Assembly: GCF_007845645.1 (NCBI RefSeq)
Contig: NZ_VCQV01000004.1
Location: forward strand, 1 to 64,000
Source of the DNA: Leekyejoonella antrihumi
GTDB taxonomy: Bacteria; Actinomycetota; Actinomycetes; Actinomycetales; Dermatophilaceae
DNA length: 64,000 nucleotides
Reading direction: 5' to 3'
In this document: piece after piece, positions 44,739-53,101 of the stretch
Layout of the letters: the number at the start of each line of letters is the position of its first letter
Position numbering within the stretch: position 1 is the first letter of the stretch
Position numbers and translations under genes: made by a program
The notes under the pieces: model-generated
What the model saw: the letters and a program-made list of their open reading frames with translations, nothing else
What the model was told of the DNA's origin: nothing
Database searches by the model: none

Positions 44739-45503
44739 TCAGCCTCCCTGCACGGTGATCTCGACCCGGCGGTTCTGCTGCCGGCCGGCGTCGGTGTCGT
44801 TGGACGCGATCGGGTCGGCCTCGCCATACCCGATCGAGGTCAGTTTCCCAGAGGTCACGCCCTGCTTGACGAGGTAGTCCCGCACGGCGTCCGCGCGTGC
44901 CTGCGAAACCTGCTTGTTGCCGTCGGCGGTGCCGGTGTTGTCGGTGTAGCCGGCGACCTGCGCCATGACATTGGGGCACCCCTTGAGCAGGCTTGCGACC
45001 TTGCTCAGCGTGCCATCGGACGACGGCTGCAAGGCGGTGGAGTTGTCGCCGAACGACGGCTCGTTCCCCTTCAGCAGCGTCCCGATCTTGGCGGTGAGAT
45101 CGGTGCAGGTGGCACTCGCCGTGCCGGCGGCACTGGTTGGCGATGGGTTCGGCGTGGGCGCCGCGGTGCCGGAGGTCTTCACCTCGACAGTGCGTACGCC
45201 GGTCACCCGCTTGGCGATCGTCTTGGCTTTCTTGCTGTTGGGGCCCGGTGCGACGGTGATCGTGGCGTCGCGCCCGGAGAAGGACACTTTCGCGCCGTCG
45301 ACCCCACCGGCACTGAGGGCGGACTGCGTGCGGTGCTTGAGGTCATTCTGGATGCCGTTGTGGCGAGTCAGGGTGGCCAGGGCAGCGACGAGGATGGGCA
45401 CGAGGATGAGGGCGAGCACCCACCATCCGCCCAGACCACGTCGGACCCTCTTGGTCACGGTCTTGCCCCCTGGCTGCGGCGCCGTACCGTCTTCGGCTTC
45501 CAC
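44739..45503 (-). CDS. arfA: ArfA/OmpATb-like channel protein (BON + OmpA domains)
   Basis: A 254-residue protein: a cytoplasmic N-terminus, one membrane helix (WWVLALILVPILVAALATL, about 27-45), a BON-like domain (about 50-110), a Thr/Pro linker, and an OmpA peptidoglycan-binding domain (VAGYTDNTGTADGNKQVSQ and RADAVRDYLVKQGV near 190-220, ending RRVEITVQGG). GGGAGGAAGACC before GTG 45503 is a strong ribosome site. ArfA of Mycobacterium tuberculosis helps growth at acid pH; a similar envelope role is inferred. Confidence 0.85.
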   Translation of the reverse strand: MEAEDGTAPQPGGKTVTKRVRRGLGGWWVLALILVPILVAALATLTRHNGIQNDLKHRTQSALSAGGVDGAKVSFSGRDATITVAPGPNSKKAKTIAKRVTGVRTVEVKTSGTAAPTPNPSPTSAAGTASATCTDLTAKIGTLLKGNEPSFGDNSTALQPSSDGTLSKVASLLKGCPNVMAQVAGYTDNTGTADGNKQVSQARADAVRDYLVKQGVTSGKLTSIGYGEADPIASNDTDAGRQQNRRVEITVQGG

Positions 45504-45653
45504 GGTCTTCCTCCCTCGATAGCTAATCCTTCATCGAACTTATCGGCTTCGACCCTCGTCGGGGGCAGCGGTCCGCGCACTCAGACGCACATCGGCGTCG
45601 TCTTGACCGAACCTTTGCCTACCCTTAGGAACCTCATTGCCTAGAGTGACGCT

Positions 45654-47249
45654 GTGACCGTGCTCTACCGACACCCGCGCATCTGGACGGGTGACCCGAC
45701 CAGTCCCTGGGCGACTGCGCTTCTAACCGACCGCGAGCGCCTGGTGGCCGTCGGCGATGCCGCCGTGTCCCGGGCGCAGACCGCCCACGCGCGGGTCGTA
45801 GATCTGCCGGGAGTCCTGGTGATTCCCGGGCTGCATGACGCGCACATCCACACCGCAAATCTCGCCCGAGATCTGGTCAGTGTCGACCTTCGACCTGCCA
45901 GGTCCATGGACCAGGCCCTGGCCATGGTGCACGAGCATGCCGCCGCGGCGCCGGTGGGGATCTGGCTCTTCGGTGGTCGTTGGGACGCCAACAAGTGGAG
46001 TGGTCGCACCATCCCCGACCGGCACGTCCTGGACCGGGTGAGCCACGACCACCCGGTGGCACTGCCGAGCATCGACGGGCACACCATGTGGGCCAACACG
46101 ATCGCGCTCAAGCTCGCCGGCATCACCTCGAGCACGCCCGATCCGGTCGGCGGCCGGATCGAGCGGGACGAGACCGGTGAGCCGACGGGCATCCTGCGCG
46201 AGCAGGCCAGTGAACCGTTGCGCGACATCCAGGCCGGCGACGCCAGTGGCGCGCTCGAGCCGCTGCTGCTGCACTGCCAGGAGGAGCTGCTCTCGGTAGG
46301 CCTGACCAGCGTCACCGACATCGACGGGGAGGACGCGCGCACGGCATACCTCGCGATGCGGGAGTCGGGCCGCCTGCGGCTGCGGGTGACCAAGGCCATC
46401 CCGTTGGTCGCTCTCGACCGGGCGATCGCCGAGGGGCGGCGCACCGGCCAGGGCGACGACTGGATGCGGGTGGGCCCGGTCAAGCTCTTCAGCGACGGCG
46501 CACTCGGATCACACACCAGCTACATGAGCCACGAGTTCCCCGGCGATGCGGGCAACCACGGGATGGCGCGGATGAGCGTGGACGAGGTTGCCGAGCTCAC
46601 ACGCAAGGCGGTGGCCGCCGGGATCGGCGTGGCCACCCACGCGATCGGCGACCAGGCCAATGCAACAGTGCTCGACGGCTACGAGCGGGTGCTCCGCGAG
46701 ACCGGCACCGATCTGCGGCTGCGGATCGAGCACACCCAGCACCTTAAACCGGCCGACGTAGGGCGGATCGCGCGGCTGGGGGTCATCGCCTCGATGCAGC
46801 CGACGCACTGCAACAGTGACATCGACCTGGCCGACGAGCTGCTCGCGGGTCAGGATCTGGTGTCCTACGGGTGGAAGTCCCTGCTGGATGCCGGCGCCGT
46901 GCTGGCTCTCGGGTCGGACTCCCCCGTGGAGGAGCCCAACCCGTTCCACGGGCTGTATGCCGCGATCACCCGTCAGCGCGCCGATGGCACTCCCGTGGGT
47001 GGCTGGCAGCCGCACGAGCGGCTGTCGATGACGCAGGCGCTGCACGCGCATACGGTCGGATCGGCATACGCCGCAGGAGATGAGGGCCGCAAGGGCGTCT
47101 TGCAGCCCGGGATGCTGGCCGATTTCGTCGCCGTCGACACCGACATCCTGGATGAGCAGGTACTGGCGCACGAACCGGTGCGGGTCCATGACGCCCAGGC
47201 GCTCGCGACCGTCGTCGGAGGCGAGATTCGCTGGCAGGCAACCTCATAG
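45654..47249 (+). CDS. YtcJ-like metal-dependent amidohydrolase
   Basis: A 531-residue amidohydrolase with an intact reading frame. Metal motif PGLHDAHIHTANLA at about 60-73, central FSDGALGSHTSYMSHEF, THAIGDQANATVLDGYERV, EHTQHLKPADVG and ALGSDSPVEEPNPF complete the TIM-barrel site. Members hydrolyse exocyclic amides or esters; the substrate is unknown. It starts at GTG 45654, divergent from arfA, and is the intact counterpart of the broken paralogue at 26 kb. Confidence 0.88.
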   Translation: MTVLYRHPRIWTGDPTSPWATALLTDRERLVAVGDAAVSRAQTAHARVVDLPGVLVIPGLHDAHIHTANLARDLVSVDLRPARSMDQALAMVHEHAAAAPVGIWLFGGRWDANKWSGRTIPDRHVLDRVSHDHPVALPSIDGHTMWANTIALKLAGITSSTPDPVGGRIERDETGEPTGILREQASEPLRDIQAGDASGALEPLLLHCQEELLSVGLTSVTDIDGEDARTAYLAMRESGRLRLRVTKAIPLVALDRAIAEGRRTGQGDDWMRVGPVKLFSDGALGSHTSYMSHEFPGDAGNHGMARMSVDEVAELTRKAVAAGIGVATHAIGDQANATVLDGYERVLRETGTDLRLRIEHTQHLKPADVGRIARLGVIASMQPTHCNSDIDLADELLAGQDLVSYGWKSLLDAGAVLALGSDSPVEEPNPFHGLYAAITRQRADGTPVGGWQPHERLSMTQALHAHTVGSAYAAGDEGRKGVLQPGMLADFVAVDTDILDEQVLAHEPVRVHDAQALATVVGGEIRWQATS

Positions 47250-47263
47250 CCCGGGCAGGGGGT

Positions 47264-48694
47264 TTACTGGTCCTGGATGCGCCGCCAGGGCTGGGCCTGC
47301 TCGATCTGCAGCGCGAGCCGCAGCAGCAGGGGTTCGGCCCCATGGGTCGCCGAGAGCATCGTGCCGATCGGTCGACCGTCATCGGTGCTTCCGGTAGGCA
47401 GTGAGATGGCCGGTGTTCCAGCGGCATTCGCCAGCGGGGTGAAACCGCACAGGTCAAGCAGTCGCTGGAAGTGCTCATCCGGGTCCAAGTCGGGCGAGAA
47501 GTGCCCGAGCCTGTAGGTGGTCTGGGTGAGCACCGGAGTCAGCACCACCTCCGGGCCGCGGTGGAACTCCCGTCGAGAGGTGATGCCGGTGGCCAGCAGC
47601 CGCGGGAGGTAGATGGGTGCCCGCAACAGGCTGCGGCGCCCGCCCTTGGCCAGGCCGAGAGTCAACGGCTCCAGCAGCTCACGGTCAAACGCCTTGCCGA
47701 ACATCAGCGGGCCGAGCCGCGAGGCCAGCAGCGCGAGCAGCTTCCAGTAGTCGCTGAAGTCGTCCTGGAAGGAGTCCGTCAGCGGCAGCGTGTAGGGCTC
47801 GACCTGGTGCCCGAGTGACTCCAGCAGGTGTCCGAGGTCCTCGACGGCGGCCCGGGTCTGCGGGTCGCTCGGCGGCGCCACCGGGGAGTCGACCATGATC
47901 CCGATGCGAAGCGGCCGGTCGATCGGCTGGTCCACGAGCCCCATACGTGGCAGAAGTCGGTTGTGGTGGACGCGCTCTGCGTCCGCGAAGAACCCGGCGA
48001 CATCGCGCACCGACCGCGCGAGCACCGAGTCCGACACGATGCGCACCGGCATGGTGCGGTTGCCCTCGTTGGTGCGCAGCCGCCCGCGGGTCGGCTTCAG
48101 GCCGACGAGACCACAGCACGCGGCCGGGATGCGGATCGAGCCGCCGCCGTCGTTGCCGTGCGCAATCGGCACCACCCCGGCCGCGACGTATGCCGCGGAG
48201 CCGCCGGAGCTGCCGCCGGCCGAGTAGTCGAGATTCCATGGGTTGTGGGTCTGATAGGCGAGGGTCTCGGTCGATGCGGTCCAGCCGAACTCCGGCATCG
48301 TCGACGTGCCGATCGCGATCAGCCCGGTCCGGCGATACTGGTCGGCCACGCAGCCGTCCTTCTCGATCGGGCTGTGCGGCATGGCGCGCGAACCCTCGGT
48401 CATCGGCAGGCCGCCGACCGGGATGTTGTCCTTGAAGAGCATCGGCACCCCGCTGAACGCGCCCGGCTGCGGCTCGGCGGCACGCACGCGAGCGCGATCG
48501 AAGTCGCGGTACATCAGCGCGTTGAGCCGCTCCTCGACCTTGTTGCTGCGAGCGATTGCCGCCTCGACCGCCTCGGTGGCACTGATCTCACCGGTGCGGA
48601 TCGCCGCCGCGACTCCGGTGGCATCCCGGTCGCCGAGGGCATCCTGCGCAAAAGCGTGGACGTTGGTCGTGCTCGATGTCGTCGTGTCCGCCAT
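47264..48694 (-). CDS. Amidase (amidase signature family)
   Basis: A 476-residue amidase. The catalytic Lys lies in [14 protein letters not shown] (about 82-95), and the Ser-Ser pair is in [20 protein letters not shown] (about 157-176), followed by [20 protein letters not shown]. It hydrolyses carboxamides; family members range from peptide amidases to nylon-oligomer hydrolases. The C-terminus [15 protein letters not shown] is also typical. It is convergent with the amidohydrolase gene and separated from purB by REP-like hairpins. Confidence 0.9.
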   Translation of the reverse strand: MADTTTSSTTNVHAFAQDALGDRDATGVAAAIRTGEISATEAVEAAIARSNKVEERLNALMYRDFDRARVRAAEPQPGAFSGVPMLFKDNIPVGGLPMTEGSRAMPHSPIEKDGCVADQYRRTGLIAIGTSTMPEFGWTASTETLAYQTHNPWNLDYSAGGSSGGSAAYVAAGVVPIAHGNDGGGSIRIPAACCGLVGLKPTRGRLRTNEGNRTMPVRIVSDSVLARSVRDVAGFFADAERVHHNRLLPRMGLVDQPIDRPLRIGIMVDSPVAPPSDPQTRAAVEDLGHLLESLGHQVEPYTLPLTDSFQDDFSDYWKLLALLASRLGPLMFGKAFDRELLEPLTLGLAKGGRRSLLRAPIYLPRLLATGITSRREFHRGPEVVLTPVLTQTTYRLGHFSPDLDPDEHFQRLLDLCGFTPLANAAGTPAISLPTGSTDDGRPIGTMLSATHGAEPLLLRLALQIEQAQPWRRIQDQ

Positions 48695-48780
48695 ACAAGA
48701 AAACTACCCGGTAACTTAGCGAATGGGAGCCCTTGGAGCCCACCGTCTTGGTCAACGGACCAGGTTGGCCGGCGGGGAGT

Positions 48781-48813
48781 CCGCATATCGACGCCGGCGA
48801 TACCCGTATGCGG
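48781..48813. repeat. REP-like hairpin element, copy A
   Basis: A 33-bp element with outer arms CCGCATA/TATGCGG and inner arms ATCG/CGAT around a G/C core, followed by GGTGG. It is 20 bp from copy B and the same orientation as copies B, C and D. Confidence 0.8.
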
Positions 48814-48832
48814 GGTGGTTCCGACCCAAAAC

Positions 48833-48865
48833 CCGCATATCGACGCCGGCATGGCCCGTATGCGG
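48833..48865. repeat. REP-like hairpin element, copy B
   Basis: The same 33-bp design as copy A (arms CCGCATA/TATGCGG) but with GGCATGG where copy A has GGCGATA, so the inner stem is lost. It ends 11 bp after the purB stop and may act as its terminator. Confidence 0.8.
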
Positions 48866-48876
48866 GGTGGAGCCGG

Positions 48877-50286
48877 TCAGTCGAGGAAGCGGACCAGTTC
48901 CGGCGCCAGACCCACATACGTGCGCGGAGTCAGCTGCAGGAACCGCTGCTCGACCTCGGCCGGCAGACCCAGCCCCTTGACGAACTCGCGCAGGTCGGCC
49001 TCGGTGATCCGGCGCCCACGGGTGAGCTCCTTGAGGCGCTCGTAGGGCTGCTCCATCCCCGGTGTCCCCGTCGCGCCGAGCGCGCGCATCGCCGACTGGA
49101 TCGGCTCGCCGAGCACCTCCCAGTTGCGGTCGAGGTCAGCGCCCATGGTCTCCGGCACCGCGTCCAGCCCGGCCAGCCCGCGGCCGGCGTTGTCGATCGC
49201 CAGCAGCGAGTGACCGAACGCGGTGCCGATGTTGCGCTGCATCGAGGAGTCGGTCAAGTCGCGCTGCAGCCTGCTGGTCACCAAGGTGGTGGCCAGCACG
49301 TCGAGCAGCGCATTGCTGACCTCGAGGTTCGCCTCCGCATTCTCGAAGCGAATGGGGTTGACCTTGTGCGGCATCGTGCTCGATCCGACGCTGCCCTGGC
49401 CGCGCACCTGCGCGAAGTAGCCGAGTGAGATGTAGGACCACACGTCCGTGCACAGGTTGTGCAGCACCCGGTTGAACCGGGCCATGTCGCTGTAGATCTC
49501 GGCCTGCCAGTCGTGGCTTTCGATCTGGGTGGTGAGCGGGTTCCAGGTCAGGCCGAGCGACTCGACGAATAACTTGCTGACGGCGATCCAGTCGGTGCTC
49601 GGCACGGCCGCGGTATGCGCGCCGAACGTCCCGGTGGCGCCGTTGAGCTTGCCGAGGTATTCAGCGCCCTCGATCCGGCGCAGCTGACGGCGCAGCCGGT
49701 GAGTGAGCACCGCAAGCTCCTTGCCCATCGTGGTCGGCGTGGCCGGCTGACCGTGCGTGTGCGCGAGCAGCGGCACGTCCTTCAGGTCGGTGGCCAGCTG
49801 GGCGACCTGCGCCACGAGGTCGTGCGCCTTCGGCAGCCATACCTGCCGGACGGCGCCCTGGACCATGAGCGCGTACGACAGGTTGTTGATGTCCTCGCTG
49901 GTGCAGCCGAAGTGGATCAGCTCGGCCAGCCCGGCGGCATTCGCCGCGCCGACGATCCGCGGCAATCGGCGCTTCAGGTAGTACTCGATCGCCTTCACGT
50001 CGTGCACGGTCTCGCGCTCGATCTCGGCGAGCTCGGCGATGTCGGCCAGGTCGAAGTCCGCCACGACCTGGCGCAGCGCAAGCTGCTCCGCACCGGTGAG
50101 CGCGCGCACACCGGGCACGGCGCCGTGGGTGGTCAGGTGGATCAGCCACTCCACCTCCACGTGCACGCGCTCGCGGTTGAGCGCACCCTCCGAGAGGTGG
50201 TCGATGAGAGGCGCGACGGCGGCGCGGTAGCGGCCGTCGAGGGCACCAAGGGCGAGCGGGGGTTGGGCATCAGCAAGCGAGCGCAT
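48877..50286 (-). CDS. purB: Adenylosuccinate lyase
   Basis: A 469-residue fumarase/aspartase-superfamily lyase that acts twice in purine synthesis (SAICAR to AICAR, adenylosuccinate to AMP). Signature QGSVGSSTMPHKVNPIRFEN, catalytic HTHGQPATPTTMGKE, and HFGCTSEDINNLSYAL are intact. The long PurB type (N-terminus PLALGALDGRYRAAVAPL) is the one found in E. coli. Start ATG 50286; the open frame beyond it to 50322 is not needed. No other purine gene is close. Confidence 0.94.
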   Translation of the reverse strand: MRSLADAQPPLALGALDGRYRAAVAPLIDHLSEGALNRERVHVEVEWLIHLTTHGAVPGVRALTGAEQLALRQVVADFDLADIAELAEIERETVHDVKAIEYYLKRRLPRIVGAANAAGLAELIHFGCTSEDINNLSYALMVQGAVRQVWLPKAHDLVAQVAQLATDLKDVPLLAHTHGQPATPTTMGKELAVLTHRLRRQLRRIEGAEYLGKLNGATGTFGAHTAAVPSTDWIAVSKLFVESLGLTWNPLTTQIESHDWQAEIYSDMARFNRVLHNLCTDVWSYISLGYFAQVRGQGSVGSSTMPHKVNPIRFENAEANLEVSNALLDVLATTLVTSRLQRDLTDSSMQRNIGTAFGHSLLAIDNAGRGLAGLDAVPETMGADLDRNWEVLGEPIQSAMRALGATGTPGMEQPYERLKELTRGRRITEADLREFVKGLGLPAEVEQRFLQLTPRTYVGLAPELVRFLD

Positions 50287-50342
50287 GGCGCAAGTGTCCC
50301 AAGCCCGGACTGTGCCCAGCAACGCGGTCCGGATTCTGCGGA

Positions 50343-51107
50343 TCAGTCGGGGAGTGCGGTGATGTTGAAGACCTCGCCGTGCTGACCCTGCAGCACCGCC
50401 TCCGGGCCGCCGGGGGTGTCCACGGTCATCAGGATCGTCGCACCGAGCTCCTGCGCCATCTGTGCGGACGAGTCGCGGTCGGCGACCGCGAAGTGCACGA
50501 GCCAGGTCGGCGGTGCGTCATCCGGCAGCTGCCCGGCCCGGTGTATGCCGCCGCCAGTGCTGCCGTCGCTCAGCAGGATCGTCGCGTGGGCATCGGACTC
50601 ATCGGCATACGTGTAGCCGAAGGCCTTGGCGTAGAAGGTCTTCGACGCCTCGAGGTCTCGAGTCAGCAGGCTGCTGTGGGTGACGGATCCCGGTTCGTCG
50701 ACCAGCCCGAATCCGGTGTGCTGGCGGGCCTGCCAGACGCCGAAGTAGGCACCGGTGGGGTCGGTGAAGTAGGCCGCCCGGCCACTGTCGCCGACGTCGC
50801 CGGGGGCAAGCACGGTCCGGCCACCGGCCTCCTCGATGGCCGCGGCGCTCGCATCCACGTCGGCACTGGCCAGATACGTCGTCCATGACGTCGGCTGGTC
50901 CTGGTCCGTCTTGGTCACCAGCGCGGCAACCGGGCGCTCATCCTTCAGGCAGATCGCATAGCCGTGCTCCTCGTCCTGCACGATGTGCCAGCCGAAGAGC
51001 TTGCCGTAGAAGTCGCGCGCATGGTGCATCCCGCGATGCTCCGCCTCGAATGCGCAGTCGACCCAGCAGGGCGCGCCGGCCGACCAGGCAGTCTCACGAG
51101 TAGGCAT
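50343..51107 (-). CDS. Two-domain VOC family protein
   Basis: A 254-residue protein of two glyoxalase-like domains: residues 10-120 (APCWVDCAFEAEHRGMHHAR, FYGKLFGWHI, AAYFTDPTGAYFGVWQ) and 130-250 (THSSLLTRDLEASKTFYAKA, FGYTYADES, GATILMTVDTPGGPEAVLQ). Such tandem VOC proteins are close to 27-kDa hydroxylase-type antigens of actinobacteria. Substrate unknown. It is alone on its strand between purB and a small gene. Confidence 0.88.
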   Translation of the reverse strand: MPTRETAWSAGAPCWVDCAFEAEHRGMHHARDFYGKLFGWHIVQDEEHGYAICLKDERPVAALVTKTDQDQPTSWTTYLASADVDASAAAIEEAGGRTVLAPGDVGDSGRAAYFTDPTGAYFGVWQARQHTGFGLVDEPGSVTHSSLLTRDLEASKTFYAKAFGYTYADESDAHATILLSDGSTGGGIHRAGQLPDDAPPTWLVHFAVADRDSSAQMAQELGATILMTVDTPGGPEAVLQGQHGEVFNITALPD

Positions 51108-51265
51108 GTAGTGGCTCCTTGTGCGGTGTCATCGCGGATTGATCACGTGCCGACACTTTAGATGAGGCCACTGTCAGTCGGGACGCGATGTGCGGCACGT
51201 CGAGCAGAATCAACCGATCTGCGCATTCCCCCCCACCGGGCCGCGCAGCGGCCTAATCTAACGCT

Positions 51266-51685
51266 GTGATCGTGCAAGAGCCCGGTGTGACCCGGTTGCT
51301 GGCATCGCCGGCATTCCGGCGTTCGCAGTTGGCTGCCGCGGCCATCGCGGAGGACCCGCGTGCTCTGCAGAAGCTGCTCCACCAGGTCGAGACCCACGCC
51401 TTCGGAGTCGGCCGGCTGAAGGACACCTCCAGTGGCGTCGACGTTGACATTGCCTGCGCGGTCGTGGAGGCGCACATCGAGGAGCTGCTGGAGGGTGCCG
51501 GGAGCGGACCCGCAGACCGGTCGTGCGACGAGGACGCGCACCATCGCCTGGTGGTCGCCGCGCTGCACTACCTGGTCATGGACGATGACGTCATCCCCGA
51601 CGCGGGGCCCCTGGGGCATCTCGATGACGTGGCCATCCTGCGATGGGTCACCGGGGTGGCGCGCGCCAACCTGTCCGTCCGCTGA
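51266..51685 (+). CDS. YkvA/DUF1232-like protein
   Basis: A 139-residue protein starting at GTG 51266. The C-terminal ALHYLVMDDDVIPD and LGHLDDVAILRWV pattern is that of DUF1232 (YkvA), normally a small membrane-associated helical domain with the YLVSPIDLIPD motif. Here the usual hydrophobic helices are weak and the N-terminus is Ala-rich. Function unknown. It is convergent with the phosphatase gene, 3 bp away. Confidence 0.65.
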   Translation: MIVQEPGVTRLLASPAFRRSQLAAAAIAEDPRALQKLLHQVETHAFGVGRLKDTSSGVDVDIACAVVEAHIEELLEGAGSGPADRSCDEDAHHRLVVAALHYLVMDDDVIPDAGPLGHLDDVAILRWVTGVARANLSVR

Positions 51686-51688
51686 GTC

Positions 51689-52189
51689 TCAGATCGGGCG
51701 CTGCTGCAGCATCCGCACCACGCCACGGCAGGCGGACTCCACCTCCTGCAGACAGCGCTCGAAGTCGTCGATCTCGCCGAAGTACGGATCGTCCAGCTCG
51801 GTGTTCCCCGCCCGCACGGCCGCATCGTCGAAGGACCGCACCAGGGCGATCTTCGCCGGGCCGCTGCCCAGCCGCTCCAGCTTGTGCACGTGTCCGTTGT
51901 CGGCGGCCAAGATCAGATCACGACGCTCCAGGTAGGTCGAGTCGATCTGGCCGGCGCGGTGCGCGCTGCCGTCGTATCCCGCCCGCTCGAGCACCGTGAG
52001 AGTGCGCGGATCGGCAGGGTCGCCGACGTGCCAGTCACCGGTGCCCGCTGAGTCCACTGCGACGCGGTCGCTCAGACCCGCGTCCTCGATCATCGCACGC
52101 AGCACGATCTCGCCCATCGGAGAGCGGCAGATGTTGCCGCTGCACAGGAAGCAGATGCGGTATGCGGTGTCGGCGGCAGGCGTGTCCAT
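51689..52189 (-). CDS. Low-molecular-weight protein tyrosine phosphatase
   Basis: A 166-residue phosphatase. The P-loop CX5R motif is Cys16-SGNIC-Arg22 in FLCSGNICRSPMG, and the acid residue comes from ELDDPYFGEIDDF. It removes phosphate from tyrosine through a cysteinyl intermediate. No tyrosine kinase or polysaccharide operon is next to it, so the substrate is open (capsule control, stress or arginine phosphate in some relatives). Confidence 0.9.
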   Translation of the reverse strand: MDTPAADTAYRICFLCSGNICRSPMGEIVLRAMIEDAGLSDRVAVDSAGTGDWHVGDPADPRTLTVLERAGYDGSAHRAGQIDSTYLERRDLILAADNGHVHKLERLGSGPAKIALVRSFDDAAVRAGNTELDDPYFGEIDDFERCLQEVESACRGVVRMLQQRPI

Positions 52190-52234
52190 GGGCCTATGTC
52201 ATCACACCGCACTCGTCTGGGGCCCGGTGGCGCG

Positions 52235-52720
52235 TCAGGTGCCGTCGGCGAACAGTGCGGCGTAGCGCGACAGGTACAGCGGCCACCCGGCATCGCCGCC
52301 GATGGCGTCGGTGATGCCCTGCCAGCCCGAGCCGTGCCGGTCGATGTTGCGGTGCTCCAGCTCCACCCGCGTGCGCCCGGGCGTCTCGGCAATGAAGCGG
52401 ACCTCGACCTCGCTGGTGTTTGCGGGGTCGGCCTCGAGCTGCCACTGCGGCCCGATGTCCCAGCTGAACACCACCCGATCCGGCGGCTCATAGGCCAGGA
52501 CTCGAGCCCAACGACATTCGCTGCCGTCGACGCCCCGGTCGTAGAGGTGCCCGCCGACCCGTGGTTCGAAGACGGACCGCTCGATCGGCACGGCGAGCAG
52601 ATTGTGCTCCGGTGGCTTGAAGTCACCGAACTGCTCGGTGAACACGGTGAAGGCGCGCTCGATCGACGCCTCGACGACGATCTGACGGCGGACCACTGCG
52701 GTTTCCGTTGTGCGAGTCAT
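52235..52720 (-). CDS. SRPBCC (AHSA1-type) protein
   Basis: A 161-residue START-like domain: VVRRQIVVEASIERAFTVF at the start, VFEPRVGGHLYDRGVDGSEC, RVLAYEPPDRVVFSWDIGPQ, TRVELEHRNIDRHGSGWQ and a final amphipathic helix. AHSA1-type proteins bind small ligands or act as Hsp90 activator homologues. The pair with ArsR just upstream (ATGA overlap) is widespread; the SRPBCC member is presumably the regulated effector. Confidence 0.85.
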   Translation of the reverse strand: MTRTTETAVVRRQIVVEASIERAFTVFTEQFGDFKPPEHNLLAVPIERSVFEPRVGGHLYDRGVDGSECRWARVLAYEPPDRVVFSWDIGPQWQLEADPANTSEVEVRFIAETPGRTRVELEHRNIDRHGSGWQGITDAIGGDAGWPLYLSRYAALFADGT

Positions 52721-53055
52721 GGCTTCTCCTGGGTCGGTCGTTCCTTGGCCGGTTCTTCCACGGCGTCCTGATAGCCGCGAAGCGCGCGGCCCCAGTACGT
52801 GTCGAGCTGGTCACGCATCGCGGCCACCCCCTCCGGATTGAGCCGATAGAGCCGGCGGGTTCCCGCCGCCCGGTCGGTGACCAGCCCCGCGTCCTTGAGC
52901 ATCTTCAGGTGTTGCGACACGGCGGGTCGGCTGATCGGCAGCTGCTCGGCAAGCTCGCCCACTGCACGTGGCCGCTGCGCCAGGCACTCGACGATGGCGC
53001 GCCTGGTGGGGTCTCCCAACGCCGCCCAGCTGAGAGCCGGATCGTAAGTCGTCAC
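52717..53055 (-). CDS. ArsR family transcriptional regulator
   Basis: A 112-residue winged-helix repressor without metal-binding cysteines: ALGDPTRRAIVECLAQRP, PRAVGELAEQLPISRPAVSQ, HLKMLKDAGLVTDR. It starts at GTG 53055, 1 bp from a perfect palindrome, so autoregulation is nearly certain. The absence of metal-site cysteines argues for a non-metal signal, as in other ArsR-SRPBCC pairs. Confidence 0.92.
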   Translation of the reverse strand: MTTYDPALSWAALGDPTRRAIVECLAQRPRAVGELAEQLPISRPAVSQHLKMLKDAGLVTDRAAGTRRLYRLNPEGVAAMRDQLDTYWGRALRGYQDAVEEPAKERPTQEKP

Positions 53056-53056
53056 G

Positions 53057-53080
53057 AACCGTAAGTTACTACTTACGGTT
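53057..53080. promoter_or_regulatory. ArsR operator
   Basis: AACCGTAAGT and ACTTACGGTT form perfect 10-bp arms around TACT, directly before the arsR GTG. A further half-site CGTAAGT lies at 53043-53049 inside the gene. The position implies that the mRNA starts very near the start codon. Confidence 0.8.
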
Positions 53081-53101
53081 TGTTGCGGTCAAGGGCAACG
53101 G

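Noticed and set aside
45610-45635. DtxR/IdeR iron box upstream of the amidohydrolase
   Set aside because: CCTACCCTTAGG matches only a short part of the 19-bp consensus, and the gene has no iron link.
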